Part shown: piece after piece, positions 1 to 8,163 of the stretch
Layout: each line of letters opens with the position of its first letter
How positions within the stretch are numbered: the first letter of the stretch is position 1
Source: an uncultured Desulfomonile sp.
Lineage (GTDB): Bacteria; Desulfobacterota; Desulfomonilia; Desulfomonilales; Desulfomonilaceae
Assembly: GCA_903853735.1 (NCBI GenBank)
Contig: CAINUH010000215.1
Location: forward strand, 1 to 24,134
Reading direction: 5' to 3'
Length of the DNA stretch: 24,134 nucleotides
Notes under the pieces: model-generated
The model's input: the letters and a program-made list of their open reading frames with translations, nothing else
Told to the model about the DNA's origin: nothing
Databases searched by the model: none
Position numbers and translations under genes: made by a program

Positions 1-615
1 GACCAGGTTCATCTCATACATGCAGACGCGCTAAAATATGACTTCAGGGCTCTTGTTGAAAAATTGGGAAAACTGAAAGTAGTGGCCAATCTTCCGTACA
101 ATATTTCCAGTCGACTTGTGTTCAGGTTCTACGAAAACAGGACCTTTTTCAGTTCCTTACACATTTTACTCCAAAAGGAAGTTGCTGAACGTCTGGTTGC
201 ATCCCCCAGCACAAAGGAATATGGCGTTCTAACTGTCCTCCTTGGCGCAACAGCGATAGTGGAACTCCTTTTCGATATTCCTTCCAGCGCTTTTTTCCCC
301 GTGCCTGCGGTAGTTTCTACGCTGGTTCACATTCGCTTTCCGGAAAGTGCTCCTATTGCCATATCTGATTCAGACCTGTTCACGGCCCTGGTGAAAGCGT
401 CCTTCCGAGGACGACGCAAGACTTTGCGGAATACTCTTAATTTGTTTTCTTTACCGGAAATCTCACCACGACTGCTTGAGATTGCAGCCGAGACGGCCAA
501 AATCGACTTGAGCCGACGTGCCGAGACTCTATCGCCCAACGAATTTGGTTGTCTGGCCGAGCAGATTGCAACTGAACTAGAGGTTCAACGTCAGTCTGTC
601 TTGATTCCGGAATAG
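1..615 (+). CDS. rsmA: Ribosomal RNA small subunit methyltransferase A (KsgA/RsmA), 5'-truncated
   Basis: This enzyme uses S-adenosylmethionine to dimethylate two adjacent adenines near the 3' end of 16S rRNA, a late step in 30S subunit maturation. The reading frame is open from the first base, so the amino-terminal part, including the main SAM-binding GxGxG motif, lies outside the window; about 204 residues remain. The catalytic NLPYNIS motif is visible near residue 30 of the fragment (family consensus NLPY). It is followed by the QKEVAERL helix, an FFPVP segment and the helical C-terminal domain with FRGRRKTLRN, all typical of KsgA. It ends 47 bases before the formate dehydrogenase start on the same strand, so co-transcription is possible but there is no functional link. 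Identification is firm; only the missing start limits it. Confidence 0.95.
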   Translation, partial: DQVHLIHADALKYDFRALVEKLGKLKVVANLPYNISSRLVFRFYENRTFFSSLHILLQKEVAERLVASPSTKEYGVLTVLLGATAIVELLFDIPSSAFFPVPAVVSTLVHIRFPESAPIAISDSDLFTALVKASFRGRRKTLRNTLNLFSLPEISPRLLEIAAETAKIDLSRRAETLSPNEFGCLAEQIATELEVQRQSVLIPE

Positions 616-662
616 AGGAATGCTACATTTTCCGCTCTCAGATGTCAGTGAAGGAGATGGCT

Positions 663-2729
663 ATGGATTTGAAATTCGTCAGAACAACATGCCCCTATTG
701 CGGATGTGGTTGTGAATTCCTTTTAGAGACACTTGACGGAAAGCTGGTACAAACCCTCCCATCCAAAACTAATTCAATGAATGCAGGCAGGCTCTGCATA
801 AAAGGCTGGAACGCTCACGAGTTTGTCCAAAGTCCCAACAGATTGACCAAACCGTTGGTTCGCAAGAACGGGATGTTACAGGAGGTCTCGTGGGAAGAGG
901 CTCTTGATTTCACTGCGTCGCGATTAAAAGACATCAAGAACGCCCACGGTGGGGACGCCCTGGCATTTCTGACCTCTGCCAAGTGTACCAATGAAGAGAA
1001 TTACCTGTTCCAAAAATTCTGCAGAGTGGGGTTTGGAACAAACAATATAGACCACTGCGCCCGCCTCTGACACTCCTCTACGGTGGCAGGTCTTGCCGCC
1101 GCTTTCGGGAGTGGAGCCATGACGAATTCGATCAACGAGATTGAGGATTCGGACTGCGTCTTCATAATTGGATCCAACACCACGGTCGCTCATCCTCTGA
1201 TAGCATACAGGGTCTATCGAGCCAAGGCCAAGGGAGCCAAGGTGATTGTTGCGGATCCTCGCAGAATACACATGGCCAACATAGCCGACATCTTCGCCCA
1301 ACAGAAACTCGGGTCGGATGTTGCACTGCTCAATGGAATAATGAACGTCATCATTAGTGAAAACCTCCATGACAAATCCTTTATTGAAGAACGCACGGAG
1401 GGGTTCGACAAGCTCGAAGAGTTGCTCAAGGGTTATCCACCTGAAAAGGCGGCCGAAATATGCGGAGTTTCCCCGGAAGACATCGTTAAGATTGCGAGAA
1501 CCTATGCTGGCGCAGAAAGCTCATCCATCCTCTATACGATGGGGATCACACAGCACTCTCACGGTGTTGACAACGTGAAAAGTTTGGCCAACTTGGCCAT
1601 GCTCACCGGCAATATCGGCAAGCCGTCTTCAGGCGTCAACCCTCTCAGGGGGCAGAACAATGTGCAAGGAGCTTGCGACATGGGTGGGCTTCCAAACGTT
1701 TACCCTGCGTATCAGGCGGTGACGGATGAAAACAACAAGAAGAAATTTGAGGATGCATGGCAGGCAGAGCTTTCCGGTAAACTCGGCTACACGATAATGG
1801 AAATGATGCACGGACTGGAGGACGGGTCAGTAAAAGGGATGATCATCCTTGGTGAAAACCCGGTCGGCAGCGATCCCGATGCAAATCATGTCAAACACGC
1901 TCTTGAATCGGCCGAGTTCCTCGCAGTGATAGACATTTTCCTAACCGACACTGCCAAGCTTGCCCACGTGGTGCTACCGGGAGTCTCGTACGCTGAAAAG
2001 GACGGCACATTCACCAACTCCGAGAGAAAGGTCCTGAGGGTACGAAAGGCTGTAGAACCTGTGGGAGAGGCGAGGCCGGACTGGCAGATCATTTGTGATC
2101 TTTCCACTAAGTTCGGGCTTCCCATGAGCTACAATTCTCCCAGTGACATTTTTGACGAGGTCGTGAAAGTTACGCCAAGTTATGCCGGCATCAGCTACGA
2201 TCGACTGGAAAAGGAAACCATTTCATGGCCATGCCCCTCAAAGGATCATCCTGGAACGCCGATTCTGCACAAGGATCGTTTCACAAGAGGCAAAGGGCTG
2301 TTTCACGCGATAGAGTACAGGCCGCCGGAAGAAATGGTTGACGAAGAGTTCCCGATTCAGCTCACTACCGGCAGGTATTTTCCGCACTACCACACCGGCA
2401 CCATGACCCGTAACTCGCCTTCTCTGCATAATGAAATGCCGGAAGGACACGTTGAAATCAACCCCATTGATGCTGCTGAGTTGGGTCTTAAGAACGACGA
2501 CGAGGCGCGCATCGTTTCACGCAGGGGTGAAGTCGTCAGCAAGGTGCTCCTAACGGATCTCGTTGATCGTGGGACCATTTTTATGAGTTTTCACTTTATG
2601 GAGGCCAATGCCAACGTACTTACCAACCCCGCGCTGGACCCAATCTGCAAGATTCCAGAATACAAGGTATGCGCGGTCAAGGTAGAAAAAGTGAAGCTCG
2701 ACGAGGCAAGTGCGGCAGTCGGTCCCTGA
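663..2729 (+). CDS. fdhF: Selenocysteine-containing formate dehydrogenase, FdhF/FdhA type (UGA recoded at 1068-1070)
   Basis: Molybdenum or tungsten bis-pterin enzyme that oxidises formate to CO2 or works in reverse. The frame is interrupted only by TGA at 1068-1070, codon 136. The context is CARL-[UGA]-HSSTVAG, matching the CARV-Sec-HGPSVAG active site of E. coli FdhF, and the same frame continues to 2729, giving 688 residues (E. coli FdhF has 715). The [4Fe-4S] site is CPYCGCGC (Cys10, 13, 17) plus Cys45 in LCIKG, whose lysine relays electrons in the family. The histidine after Sec is present, and the C-terminal pterin-binding segment TTGRYFPHYHTG is recognisable. I start at 663 because AAGGAG at 651-656 sits six bases upstream; an in-frame ATG at 642 lacks such a site. 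There is no signal peptide, so the enzyme is cytoplasmic. No partner subunit is adjacent, so the electron acceptor (hydrogenase, Nfn/Hdr-type or NAD module) is unknown. Confidence 0.95.
1068..1114 (+). promoter_or_regulatory. Bacterial SECIS element directing Sec insertion at UGA 1068-1070
   Basis: Directly after the UGA, CACTCC (1071-1076) can pair with GGAGTG (1108-1113). Inside this, CGGTGGCA (1081-1088) pairs with TGCCGCCG (1094-1101), including one G-U pair, closing a five-base apical loop GGTCT (1089-1093). A hairpin immediately 3' of the UGA with GGU in the apical loop is the known SelB recognition signature of bacterial SECIS elements, including that of E. coli fdhF. The same bases encode conserved enzyme residues, as expected for a bacterial element. 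Confidence 0.9.
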
Positions 2730-2779
2730 CACGAACTCGCCTCTGTGAGACGAACATTGACGGGTTCCGGCGTGTGGAG

Positions 2780-3418
2780 TCAAACATCAACTTGTTTCAG
2801 GAAATCTTGATGCACAGGGTAGCCCAGGCTCATAGCTTCTCTTGCGTGTTGCCTCGACTGCTCCAGGTCGCCTTTCTGGTACAAGGCCACGGCCAGGTTG
2901 TTATGAGCCATTCCAAAGCCGGGATTGATTTCCACGGCCTTCTTATTGTGCTCTATACTCTTGTCGATATTTCCCAACGCCAGGTGCGCGTTGCCCAAGT
3001 TGACATGAGTGAGTAGGGAGTCAGGATCAACTGTCAAAGCGCGCTCGAAGCTCTGGACCGCTTGATCAGGCATTCCCTTGTGCATGAACGCTATCCCGAT
3101 GTTAATGCAGCCCTGAGTGAGATCGGACCTGAATTCCATTGCTTTCAGGCTCTGTTCTATGCAGCCGTCATAGTCTCCCTTTTGAATAAGGATCCCCGCG
3201 AGGTTGATTCGAGCTTCAAGCAGGCCCGGCCTGAGTTTCAGCGCGGATCGGAATTCATCCGCGGATCTATCCCACTGCCCCCTTTGCGCTAACGCCAAAC
3301 CAAGATTGTAATGAGCGTTGGCAGAGTCCGGTAGAGAGGCTACTGTTTTCTCCAGCTTTTCAATGACTGCGTCGTCGACTGTCTGAGCATGACCTTTGTC
3401 CGGCAAATCTTGAACCAT
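2780..3418 (-). CDS. Tetratricopeptide repeat protein
   Basis: A 212-residue protein made almost entirely of TPR units. After about 30 leader residues there are five consecutive 34-residue repeats from roughly residue 32 to 200. Each shows the A/G-x-x-Y/N-L-G-x-A pattern and ends near LRPG, VDPD or INPG. No signal peptide, membrane segment or catalytic motif is seen, so it is probably a cytoplasmic protein-protein interaction scaffold with unknown partners. A strong Shine-Dalgarno (AGGAGGA, complement of 3423-3429) lies just before the ATG and overlaps the stop codon of the upstream gene, so translation is probably coupled. It is the last gene of the prmC operon and converges on the formate dehydrogenase gene with about 50 bases between them. 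I see no clear terminator in that gap. Confidence 0.85.
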   Translation of the reverse strand: MVQDLPDKGHAQTVDDAVIEKLEKTVASLPDSANAHYNLGLALAQRGQWDRSADEFRSALKLRPGLLEARINLAGILIQKGDYDGCIEQSLKAMEFRSDLTQGCINIGIAFMHKGMPDQAVQSFERALTVDPDSLLTHVNLGNAHLALGNIDKSIEHNKKAVEINPGFGMAHNNLAVALYQKGDLEQSRQHAREAMSLGYPVHQDFLKQVDV

Positions 3419-3427
3419 AATTCCTCC

Positions 3428-4075
3428 TCAAGTTGGATCTGGTTTTTCAGATCTATTTTCTCTCTTTATTCCCGTCAATATTGCATGACACTTACAGGCC
3501 GTGGCAATGAGGTTGTTCCCCGGCCCTACCTGACGGGTCAATGTGTGCAGGTCTGCGACTTGATATCCCCCTATTCCTGGTAAGATTTGGCGACTCCGAA
3601 GTACGCTCAGCTTGAAACCAGGTATCTCCGTTTGCTTCAATCTCAAGCACAGTGGCTCCCTGTATTCCCCCGTGACTGAACACAGATCACCCTCGGGGCA
3701 GGCGTCCGGACAAATGAAGTCCGCTACACTGTAACAAATACTCGAATGATTCACAGGATACGGATTTGGGGCAATTGAAAGTGTTCGCTCCGGGATGTGT
3801 GCAGCACGGGCGCCCGGTAAACCGGCCAGAACAAGTGACGCTGCAAGGTGGAACGGTACCGTGGGAATAATCCAGTCCGTTGGCCCAATATCGCTGGATC
3901 CGGACAGGAACGAGACTGCATCTTCCCTGACAAATGTAACCCCGGCTTTGACTTCGTTGTCCGAGTCTCCTAACCGCAGCTCCACCACCGTAATCAGTGC
4001 ATTCGGAAAAGAAACGTGCAACATGGCTAACGCACGTCTTCCAAACTTTCCGTACCCTGCGATGCAGAATCTCAT
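3428..4075 (-). CDS. Hypothetical protein with N-terminal Rossmann motif and cysteine-rich centre
   Basis: I do not recognise a characterised family for this 215-residue protein. The N-terminus MRFCIAGYGKFGRRAL fits a dinucleotide-binding GxGxxG fold like those of TrkA-N or NAD-binding proteins, followed by a strand ending in VVEL where an acidic residue could bind a ribose. Around residues 118-130 there is a cluster with spacing CPDACPEGDLC, which could bind a metal or an iron-sulfur cluster. A further CKC lies near the C-terminus. The ATG directly abuts the prmC stop codon (TGA then ATG, 4078-4073) and its own stop overlaps the ribosome-binding site of the TPR gene, so it sits in a tight operon between them. 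The Rossmann call is reasonable; a redox or sensing role is only a guess. Confidence 0.7.
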   Translation of the reverse strand: MRFCIAGYGKFGRRALAMLHVSFPNALITVVELRLGDSDNEVKAGVTFVREDAVSFLSGSSDIGPTDWIIPTVPFHLAASLVLAGLPGARAAHIPERTLSIAPNPYPVNHSSICYSVADFICPDACPEGDLCSVTGEYREPLCLRLKQTEIPGFKLSVLRSRQILPGIGGYQVADLHTLTRQVGPGNNLIATACKCHAILTGIKRENRSEKPDPT

Positions 4076-4954
4076 TCAAACTTTTCCTTTGACCACCCGC
4101 AGTTTACCGGCGAGATCCAAAAACTTGTAAATTGCGCTGAAACCGCCTAAATCGGACAATATATCTGCCACAGAATCGGCTTGCCCATCTCCTACTTCTA
4201 AAATAATCGCCCCGCTGTCTTTCAAGTAATCTCGTGCATGTACCGAAAGTCGACGAATCACATCTAGTCCATCAGGACCGCCGTCCAGGGCTCGTTGCGG
4301 CTCGAAGTCTCTAATCTCACGTTCGAGAGCAGGTATGTTTTCAGTGGGAATGTACGGCGGATTGGAACAGATCACATCGAACCCACGACCCGGGCGTATG
4401 GCAGAAAACAGATCTGACGCTGCACAGTCTAGTGAACCGTTCACATGGGCTTCCTTGGCATTGAGCCATGCAATCTGGAGCGACAGTGTGTCAACATCCG
4501 TGGCCAGCACGGTGGCCTTGGGATTTTCGTGCAAGATTGAAACAGCCACAGCACCGGACCCAGTTCCGACTTCCATCACCCAAGGACTGGCAATTCCTTT
4601 GATCTCTTCCAAAACGACATCCACCAGTATTTCCGTGTCCGGTCTGGGTATGAGCACCCCGGGTGCCACTCTAAAAGGGAGTGACCAGAATTCTTTTGTT
4701 CCAGTTATGAGAGCGACAGGTTCTCTCTCAGCCCGGCGCCTTACCAAATCTCGATATCGGTCTCGTTCGTGTAGTAACAAAGGCCTGTCCAGATTCAAGT
4801 ACAGGTGGAGCCTGTCCGTACCCAGGGAATGCGCCAGCAGCACTTCCGCGTCAAGTCTGGGGCTGCTCACCCCTTTTCCGGCAAGATAGCGACCGGTCCA
4901 ATCCAGTACATCCTTTACCGTCCAGCGCTGACTTGTTCCATGAGATGCTTTCAT
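4076..4954 (-). CDS. prmC: Peptide chain release factor N5-glutamine methyltransferase
   Basis: PrmC (HemK) methylates the glutamine of the GGQ motif in release factors RF1 and RF2, using S-adenosylmethionine, and so tunes translation termination. The N-terminal helical release-factor-binding domain is followed by FxxxxFRVxxGVLIPRPDTE, the SAM motif EVGTGSG (about residues 128-134) and the catalytic NPPYIP (198-203). All are diagnostic. I choose the ATG at 4954, giving 292 residues, close to the family's usual 280-290. An alternative GTG at 4999 would add 15 unconserved residues and has no ribosome-binding site. It heads a three-gene operon with a Rossmann-type hypothetical protein and a TPR protein. 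In many bacteria prmC follows prfA (RF1), but here no prfA precedes it; about 940 bases without a gene do. Confidence 0.93.
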   Translation of the reverse strand: MKASHGTSQRWTVKDVLDWTGRYLAGKGVSSPRLDAEVLLAHSLGTDRLHLYLNLDRPLLLHERDRYRDLVRRRAEREPVALITGTKEFWSLPFRVAPGVLIPRPDTEILVDVVLEEIKGIASPWVMEVGTGSGAVAVSILHENPKATVLATDVDTLSLQIAWLNAKEAHVNGSLDCAASDLFSAIRPGRGFDVICSNPPYIPTENIPALEREIRDFEPQRALDGGPDGLDVIRRLSVHARDYLKDSGAIILEVGDGQADSVADILSDLGGFSAIYKFLDLAGKLRVVKGKV

Positions 4955-5043
4955 GACGCTTCTCGTGACTGACTCACCTGCATATTGCACCCCGGACACG
5001 GTTTGGAAACAGGGACACCGAGAAAGTGGTCTCGCCTTTTGAC

Positions 5044-5072
5044 ATCATACCCCATCACCTTTGTGCGCCTAA
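5044..5072 (-). promoter_or_regulatory. Candidate sigma-70-type promoter of the prmC operon
   Basis: Reading the minus strand, a -35-like TTAGGC (complement of 5067-5072) is followed after 17 bases by TATGAT (complement of 5044-5049), five of six matches to the -10 consensus. It would give a leader of roughly 80 bases before the prmC ATG at 4954. This is a motif match only. Confidence 0.4.
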
Positions 5073-5075
5073 CAA

Positions 5076-5094
5076 ATTCGTGACGAATCGTGAC
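5076..5094. promoter_or_regulatory. Short dyad and direct repeats beside the prmC promoter candidate
   Basis: ATTCG-TGA-CGAAT (5076-5088) is a perfect inverted repeat. In addition TCGTGAC occurs twice (5078-5084 and 5088-5094), with starts ten bases apart, about one helical turn. Both lie just upstream of the candidate -35 of the prmC operon, where an activator could bind. No known regulator is assigned. Confidence 0.3.
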
Positions 5095-5167
5095 CTGCAA
5101 AAAAATGGGGAACCGCGCGGCGTCTCGTTTGTCTCAAAAAATGAATCGCTTCCTACCCCTGAAGAAG

Positions 5168-5188
5168 TCCCGGGGCAATTAACCGGGA
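5168..5188. repeat. Hairpin-forming inverted repeat
   Basis: TCCCGG (5168-5173) and CCGGGA (5183-5188) can form a six-base-pair stem with a nine-base loop. No run of T follows on either strand, so it is not a standard intrinsic terminator. Confidence 0.4.
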
Positions 5189-5209
5189 TTCCTCCCTCCT
5201 CAATTGATA

Positions 5210-5240
5210 GGCATTTGGGGGCAATGATCGCCCCCGTGCC
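5210..5240. repeat. GC-rich hairpin
   Basis: GGGGGC (5217-5222) pairs with GCCCCC (5230-5235) around a seven-base loop, and the flanking GGCA (5210-5213) and TGCC (5237-5240) can extend it across a bulge. This is a strong local fold in a region without genes. It lacks a T tract, so its role (structured RNA, processing signal or repeat remnant) is open. Confidence 0.45.
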
Positions 5241-5448
5241 CTGCCCGCCACACGGAGCGACGACCATTTTCGTGAAAAAGACCACTGCCTGCCAGTCTCA
5301 ATGACCAACAGCATGCATATTATCCGGGCCGGCGATAGTTGTCTAATTGTTGAACCGATCTGGGCATTCGCATTCCTCCGAGCAACAGAACAGTTCGGGT
5401 GGGTGTGGAACCCCTAGGGAAATTATACTCGTTGCCAAAATTTCTGAC

Positions 5449-5528
5449 GAGATTGCTTCGCTTCGCTCGCAATGACAAACGACGCCACAATTGTCATTGC
5501 GAGGAGTTGGAGGCGACGAAGCAATCTC
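5449..5528. repeat. Dispersed palindromic element (80 bp)
   Basis: The ends are a perfect 12-bp inverted repeat, GAGATTGCTTCG (5449-5460) against CGAAGCAATCTC (5517-5528). A second perfect 11-bp pair, CTCGCAATGAC (5466-5476) and GTCATTGCGAG (5493-5503), lies inside. The conceptual translation HCERSEAIS on the minus strand is one I associate with a palindrome scattered through intergenic regions of many bacterial genomes and often mis-annotated as small proteins. It resembles a non-autonomous miniature element or REP-like sequence. No transposase is present here. Confidence 0.8.
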
Positions 5529-5831
5529 AGCCCAAGTATGTTCGAACCAGTGGTCCCTCAGTGAATCGGACACTAATTTTGGCATTGCCTATAAGACAGG
5601 CATCGTTACACTACAGATCAAACTTTACTTTTCAGTCATTTGGCATTTGTTCAGTGAGGCTTGAAAAACAGAAAGGGCCTCAGTGGCTCAGCGAACACAG
5701 ATTACGCGTGGCTCAAGGCTCTTGATGTGGTAAGTTGGCTCGTGGGTTTATTTTTTGCCTGCCGTCCTCCCATCGCGTGTTCGAGCGCTATGTTAATTTG
5801 CGCGCCTGATTGGACGGGTTGTGTTTGCCCG

Positions 5832-5861
5832 TTGCTCGAATGCTGGAAATGGGATTATCTT
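5832..5861 (+). promoter_or_regulatory. Weak candidate promoter before the PHP gene
   Basis: TTGCTC (5832-5837) and TATCTT (5856-5861) are separated by 18 bases and would place the transcript start about 25 bases before the ATG at 5894. Each hexamer deviates from the consensus, so this is a low-confidence match. Confidence 0.25.
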
Positions 5862-5893
5862 TTGGCTAAGGCTTTGAATATCGTGAAAAACGC

Positions 5894-6832
5894 ATGATCG
5901 ATCTGCACGTTCACACATCTATGTCCGACGGGACATTTTCACCGGAGCGCCTCGTCCGCCTGGCAGCCGATAAGGGGTTGCAGGCTATCGCTATCACAGA
6001 TCACGACACAGTGGCAGGTATCGGTCCTGCCCGGACTGAAGGGGCTATTCTGGGAGTCGAGGTGGTGGCCGGTGTTGAAATAAGTACGCAATGGCCATCC
6101 GGGATACTTCACATTCTCGGGTATTTTGTCGATCCGGAAAACCATGCCCTACTGGTAACCTTGGAACACCTGAGGGGCGGCCGGTTGGAACGAATACCCA
6201 AGATAATCGACAAACTCAGACGGTGTAACGTGCCTATTAGCGCAGATGAGGTTCACCGGGAAGCAGTTGGAGGCGTACCTGGGCGTCCTCACGTGGCCGA
6301 AATCATGGTTCAAAGAGGATACGTCAGGACCATACAGGAGGCTTTTGACCGTTATCTTAAAAAAGGCGCTCCCGCTTACGTGGAAAAAGTTAAGCTTCCA
6401 CCTGGTGAAGCAGTTGACCTGATAGTTGAAGCTGGGGGCTTGGCCGTGCTCGCTCACCCCTATTCTTTGAACCAGACCGAACCTCTTTTTCTTGAACAAA
6501 TCCTACGTGGACTAATTGCCGGCGGTTTGAAGGGTATAGAGGCGTATTATCCAAAACACACGATCGAGCAGACAAGAGCTTTTCTTCGTTTGGCATCTGA
6601 ACTCGACCTTGCAATAACCGGCGGCACGGACTTTCACGGATCGAACAAGCCTGAAATTCAACTGGGCGTGGTACCGGGAGTGGTCGGGATCCCTTACTCT
6701 ATTCTTACTAAATTGAAGCAAAGGAAGGAGTCGGTATCTCCTGTTGACGGTTGGAGTCAGACGCACGGATTTCAACCTGAGGTCCAAGATGTTTCGACTG
6801 ATCCTCATGATCCGGGAGGAACCAATCCGTGA
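5894..6832 (+). CDS. PHP-domain phosphoesterase (RNase AM / YciV-like)
   Basis: A 312-residue member of the polymerase and histidinol phosphatase metal-dependent hydrolases. Metal-ligand motifs appear in the expected order: HVH at residues 5-7, TDHD at 35-38, GVE at about 60-62, H73 in HILGY, then PGRPHVAE, AHP, and TDFHG near the C-terminus. Relatives such as E. coli YciV hydrolyse 3',5'-nucleoside bisphosphates and trim RNA 5' ends; whether this protein does so is inference. The ATG has only a poor Shine-Dalgarno. The stop codon overlaps the next gene's GTG start by four bases (GTGA, 6829-6832), so it is translationally coupled to the phosphodiesterase gene downstream. The last 40 residues are low in conserved motifs and look like a variable tail. 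Confidence 0.88.
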   Translation: MIDLHVHTSMSDGTFSPERLVRLAADKGLQAIAITDHDTVAGIGPARTEGAILGVEVVAGVEISTQWPSGILHILGYFVDPENHALLVTLEHLRGGRLERIPKIIDKLRRCNVPISADEVHREAVGGVPGRPHVAEIMVQRGYVRTIQEAFDRYLKKGAPAYVEKVKLPPGEAVDLIVEAGGLAVLAHPYSLNQTEPLFLEQILRGLIAGGLKGIEAYYPKHTIEQTRAFLRLASELDLAITGGTDFHGSNKPEIQLGVVPGVVGIPYSILTKLKQRKESVSPVDGWSQTHGFQPEVQDVSTDPHDPGGTNP

Positions 6833-8163
6833 GCCGGTTCCATAAAGTTGCCGTCCTGGGTCTTGATGGCGTTCCATTTTCACTGTTGCAGGAACTTTTT
6901 GCGACTGGTGTGATGCCAAGACTTGCCGAAGTTGCGAGATCCGGGAGTTTCATGAGGATGGAGACATCTCTGCCCTGTGTTTCTTCCGTAGCCTGGACTT
7001 CATTCATGACGGGAAAGAATCCCGGTGGGCATGGCATATTTGGATTTACCGACTTGGCGCCTGGCAGGATAGCCCTTCGCCTGCCGTCTTTTGACGATAT
7101 AAGTAGCCCTGTGATGTGGCACGTGGCGCAGGGAAAGAGGTCCGTGGTGGTTAATCTGCCTTTCACCTACCCTGCTCGACCACTTCCGGGATTGCTCATA
7201 TCAGGTTTCGTAGCGCCCATTCTCGAGAGATCCGTTTATCCGCCAACCCTCATTAACTGGCTCAAATCAACGAACTACCGGACCGATGTGGACGCTGTGA
7301 AGGGCCGTCAGGACAGGCAATCGTTCATCAGGGACCTCTTTGAGACCTTGACTATTCATTCGGAAGTAATACTGAAACTCATGTCACAAGAAAGATGGGA
7401 CTTGTTTATTGGGGTAATCACTGGTACAGACAGGCTCCATCATTTTTTTTTTGACGCAGCTTACGACCCTTCACATCCCTTAAGGGACGTTTTTCTTGAT
7501 TACTATCGACGAGTAGACTCTTTTGTCGGGCGCTATGTCGAAAGGTGTGACCAGGCTACCAGGTTGGCGGTTCTTTCCGACCATGGCTTTACTCAGCTCA
7601 AAACGCAGATTTATTTGAATAACATCCTTGAGACTATGGGTTGCCTTCATTTTTCCAATCCGAGACCTCGTTTGCTCGAAGACATTCATCCAGGCTCAAA
7701 GGCTTTCGCCATGGACCCATCGAGGATTTATCTCAACTCACGCGACAGGATTCACGGTGGATCTCTCAGCCCAGGCGAGGCTCACACTTTTCGAACCAAG
7801 TTGAAATACGACCTGGAGAGCCTCAAACTATCAGACGTGGGAATACAGGGCTCAGAGGGCTTAGAACGACCGGACGATCCACTTTTTGAGGGGGTTCGTA
7901 TGAAAGAAGAGATTTATGATGGAAAATGTCTGCCCTGGGCGCCGGATCTGGTCGTGCTTCCCAGGCCTGGGTACGACATTAAGGCGGCATTGCATGTCCG
8001 GGGTCCTGCAATGACTGACATTTTCACCGGAATGCATACTCATGACGACGCTTTTCTTATTTTGAACGACCCTGCTGCAGAGAAGCGGCTGCCTCGCCCG
8101 TTCATTACCGACGTATTCGGTTTAGTGATGGAAGTGTTACACCCGGCTTTGACAAGTGCTTAA
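6829..8163 (+). CDS. Alkaline phosphatase superfamily protein (type I phosphodiesterase / nucleotide pyrophosphatase family)
   Basis: A 444-residue hydrolase of the alkaline phosphatase fold. The first metal-binding aspartate is in GLDG (residues 11-14). The probable nucleophile region is WTSFMTG (about 56-62). Further ligand motifs follow: TDRLHHFF mid-protein, SDHGF, and MHTHDD near the end. Such proteins cleave phosphomono- or diesters, but the substrate cannot be read from the sequence. No signal peptide or membrane segment is evident, so it is probably cytoplasmic. The GTG start at 6829 is supported by GGAGGA at 6815-6820 inside the PHP gene. The 3' end overlaps the trmL start by eight bases, so the three genes form one transcript. 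A phosphatase next to a PHP phosphoesterase hints at a shared nucleotide or phosphoester task, which is inference. Confidence 0.85.
   Translation: MSRFHKVAVLGLDGVPFSLLQELFATGVMPRLAEVARSGSFMRMETSLPCVSSVAWTSFMTGKNPGGHGIFGFTDLAPGRIALRLPSFDDISSPVMWHVAQGKRSVVVNLPFTYPARPLPGLLISGFVAPILERSVYPPTLINWLKSTNYRTDVDAVKGRQDRQSFIRDLFETLTIHSEVILKLMSQERWDLFIGVITGTDRLHHFFFDAAYDPSHPLRDVFLDYYRRVDSFVGRYVERCDQATRLAVLSDHGFTQLKTQIYLNNILETMGCLHFSNPRPRLLEDIHPGSKAFAMDPSRIYLNSRDRIHGGSLSPGEAHTFRTKLKYDLESLKLSDVGIQGSEGLERPDDPLFEGVRMKEEIYDGKCLPWAPDLVVLPRPGYDIKAALHVRGPAMTDIFTGMHTHDDAFLILNDPAAEKRLPRPFITDVFGLVMEVLHPALTSA

Larger units (their letters stand above)
4955..5893. other. Long intergenic region without a credible gene
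   Basis: Between the divergent prmC and PHP genes no reading frame shows family motifs, a good ribosome-binding site or coding-like composition. What can be seen is the prmC promoter candidate with repeats near 5044-5094, two hairpins at 5168-5188 and 5210-5240, a dispersed palindromic element at 5449-5528 and a weak promoter candidate before the PHP gene. The stretch 5529-5830 shows nothing I can name. Short open frames here, such as 5026-5304 and 5661-5897, look like chance or repeat-derived frames. Confidence 0.6.

Noticed and set aside
1068..1083. Frameshift or nonsense mutation splitting the formate dehydrogenase gene
   Set aside because: Both halves are in the same frame, the TGA is at the known Sec position, and a SECIS hairpin follows directly.
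5210..5240. Rho-independent terminator
   Set aside because: The stem is strong but there is no run of T on either strand, and no gene ends nearby.
5026..5304. Small plus-strand open frame as a gene
   Set aside because: No ribosome-binding site or recognisable motif; it spans two hairpins and is equally open on the opposite strand.
5661..5897. Open frame directly upstream of the PHP gene as a coding gene
   Set aside because: Poor start context, low-complexity composition and no family features; it overlaps the likely promoter and the start of the PHP gene.
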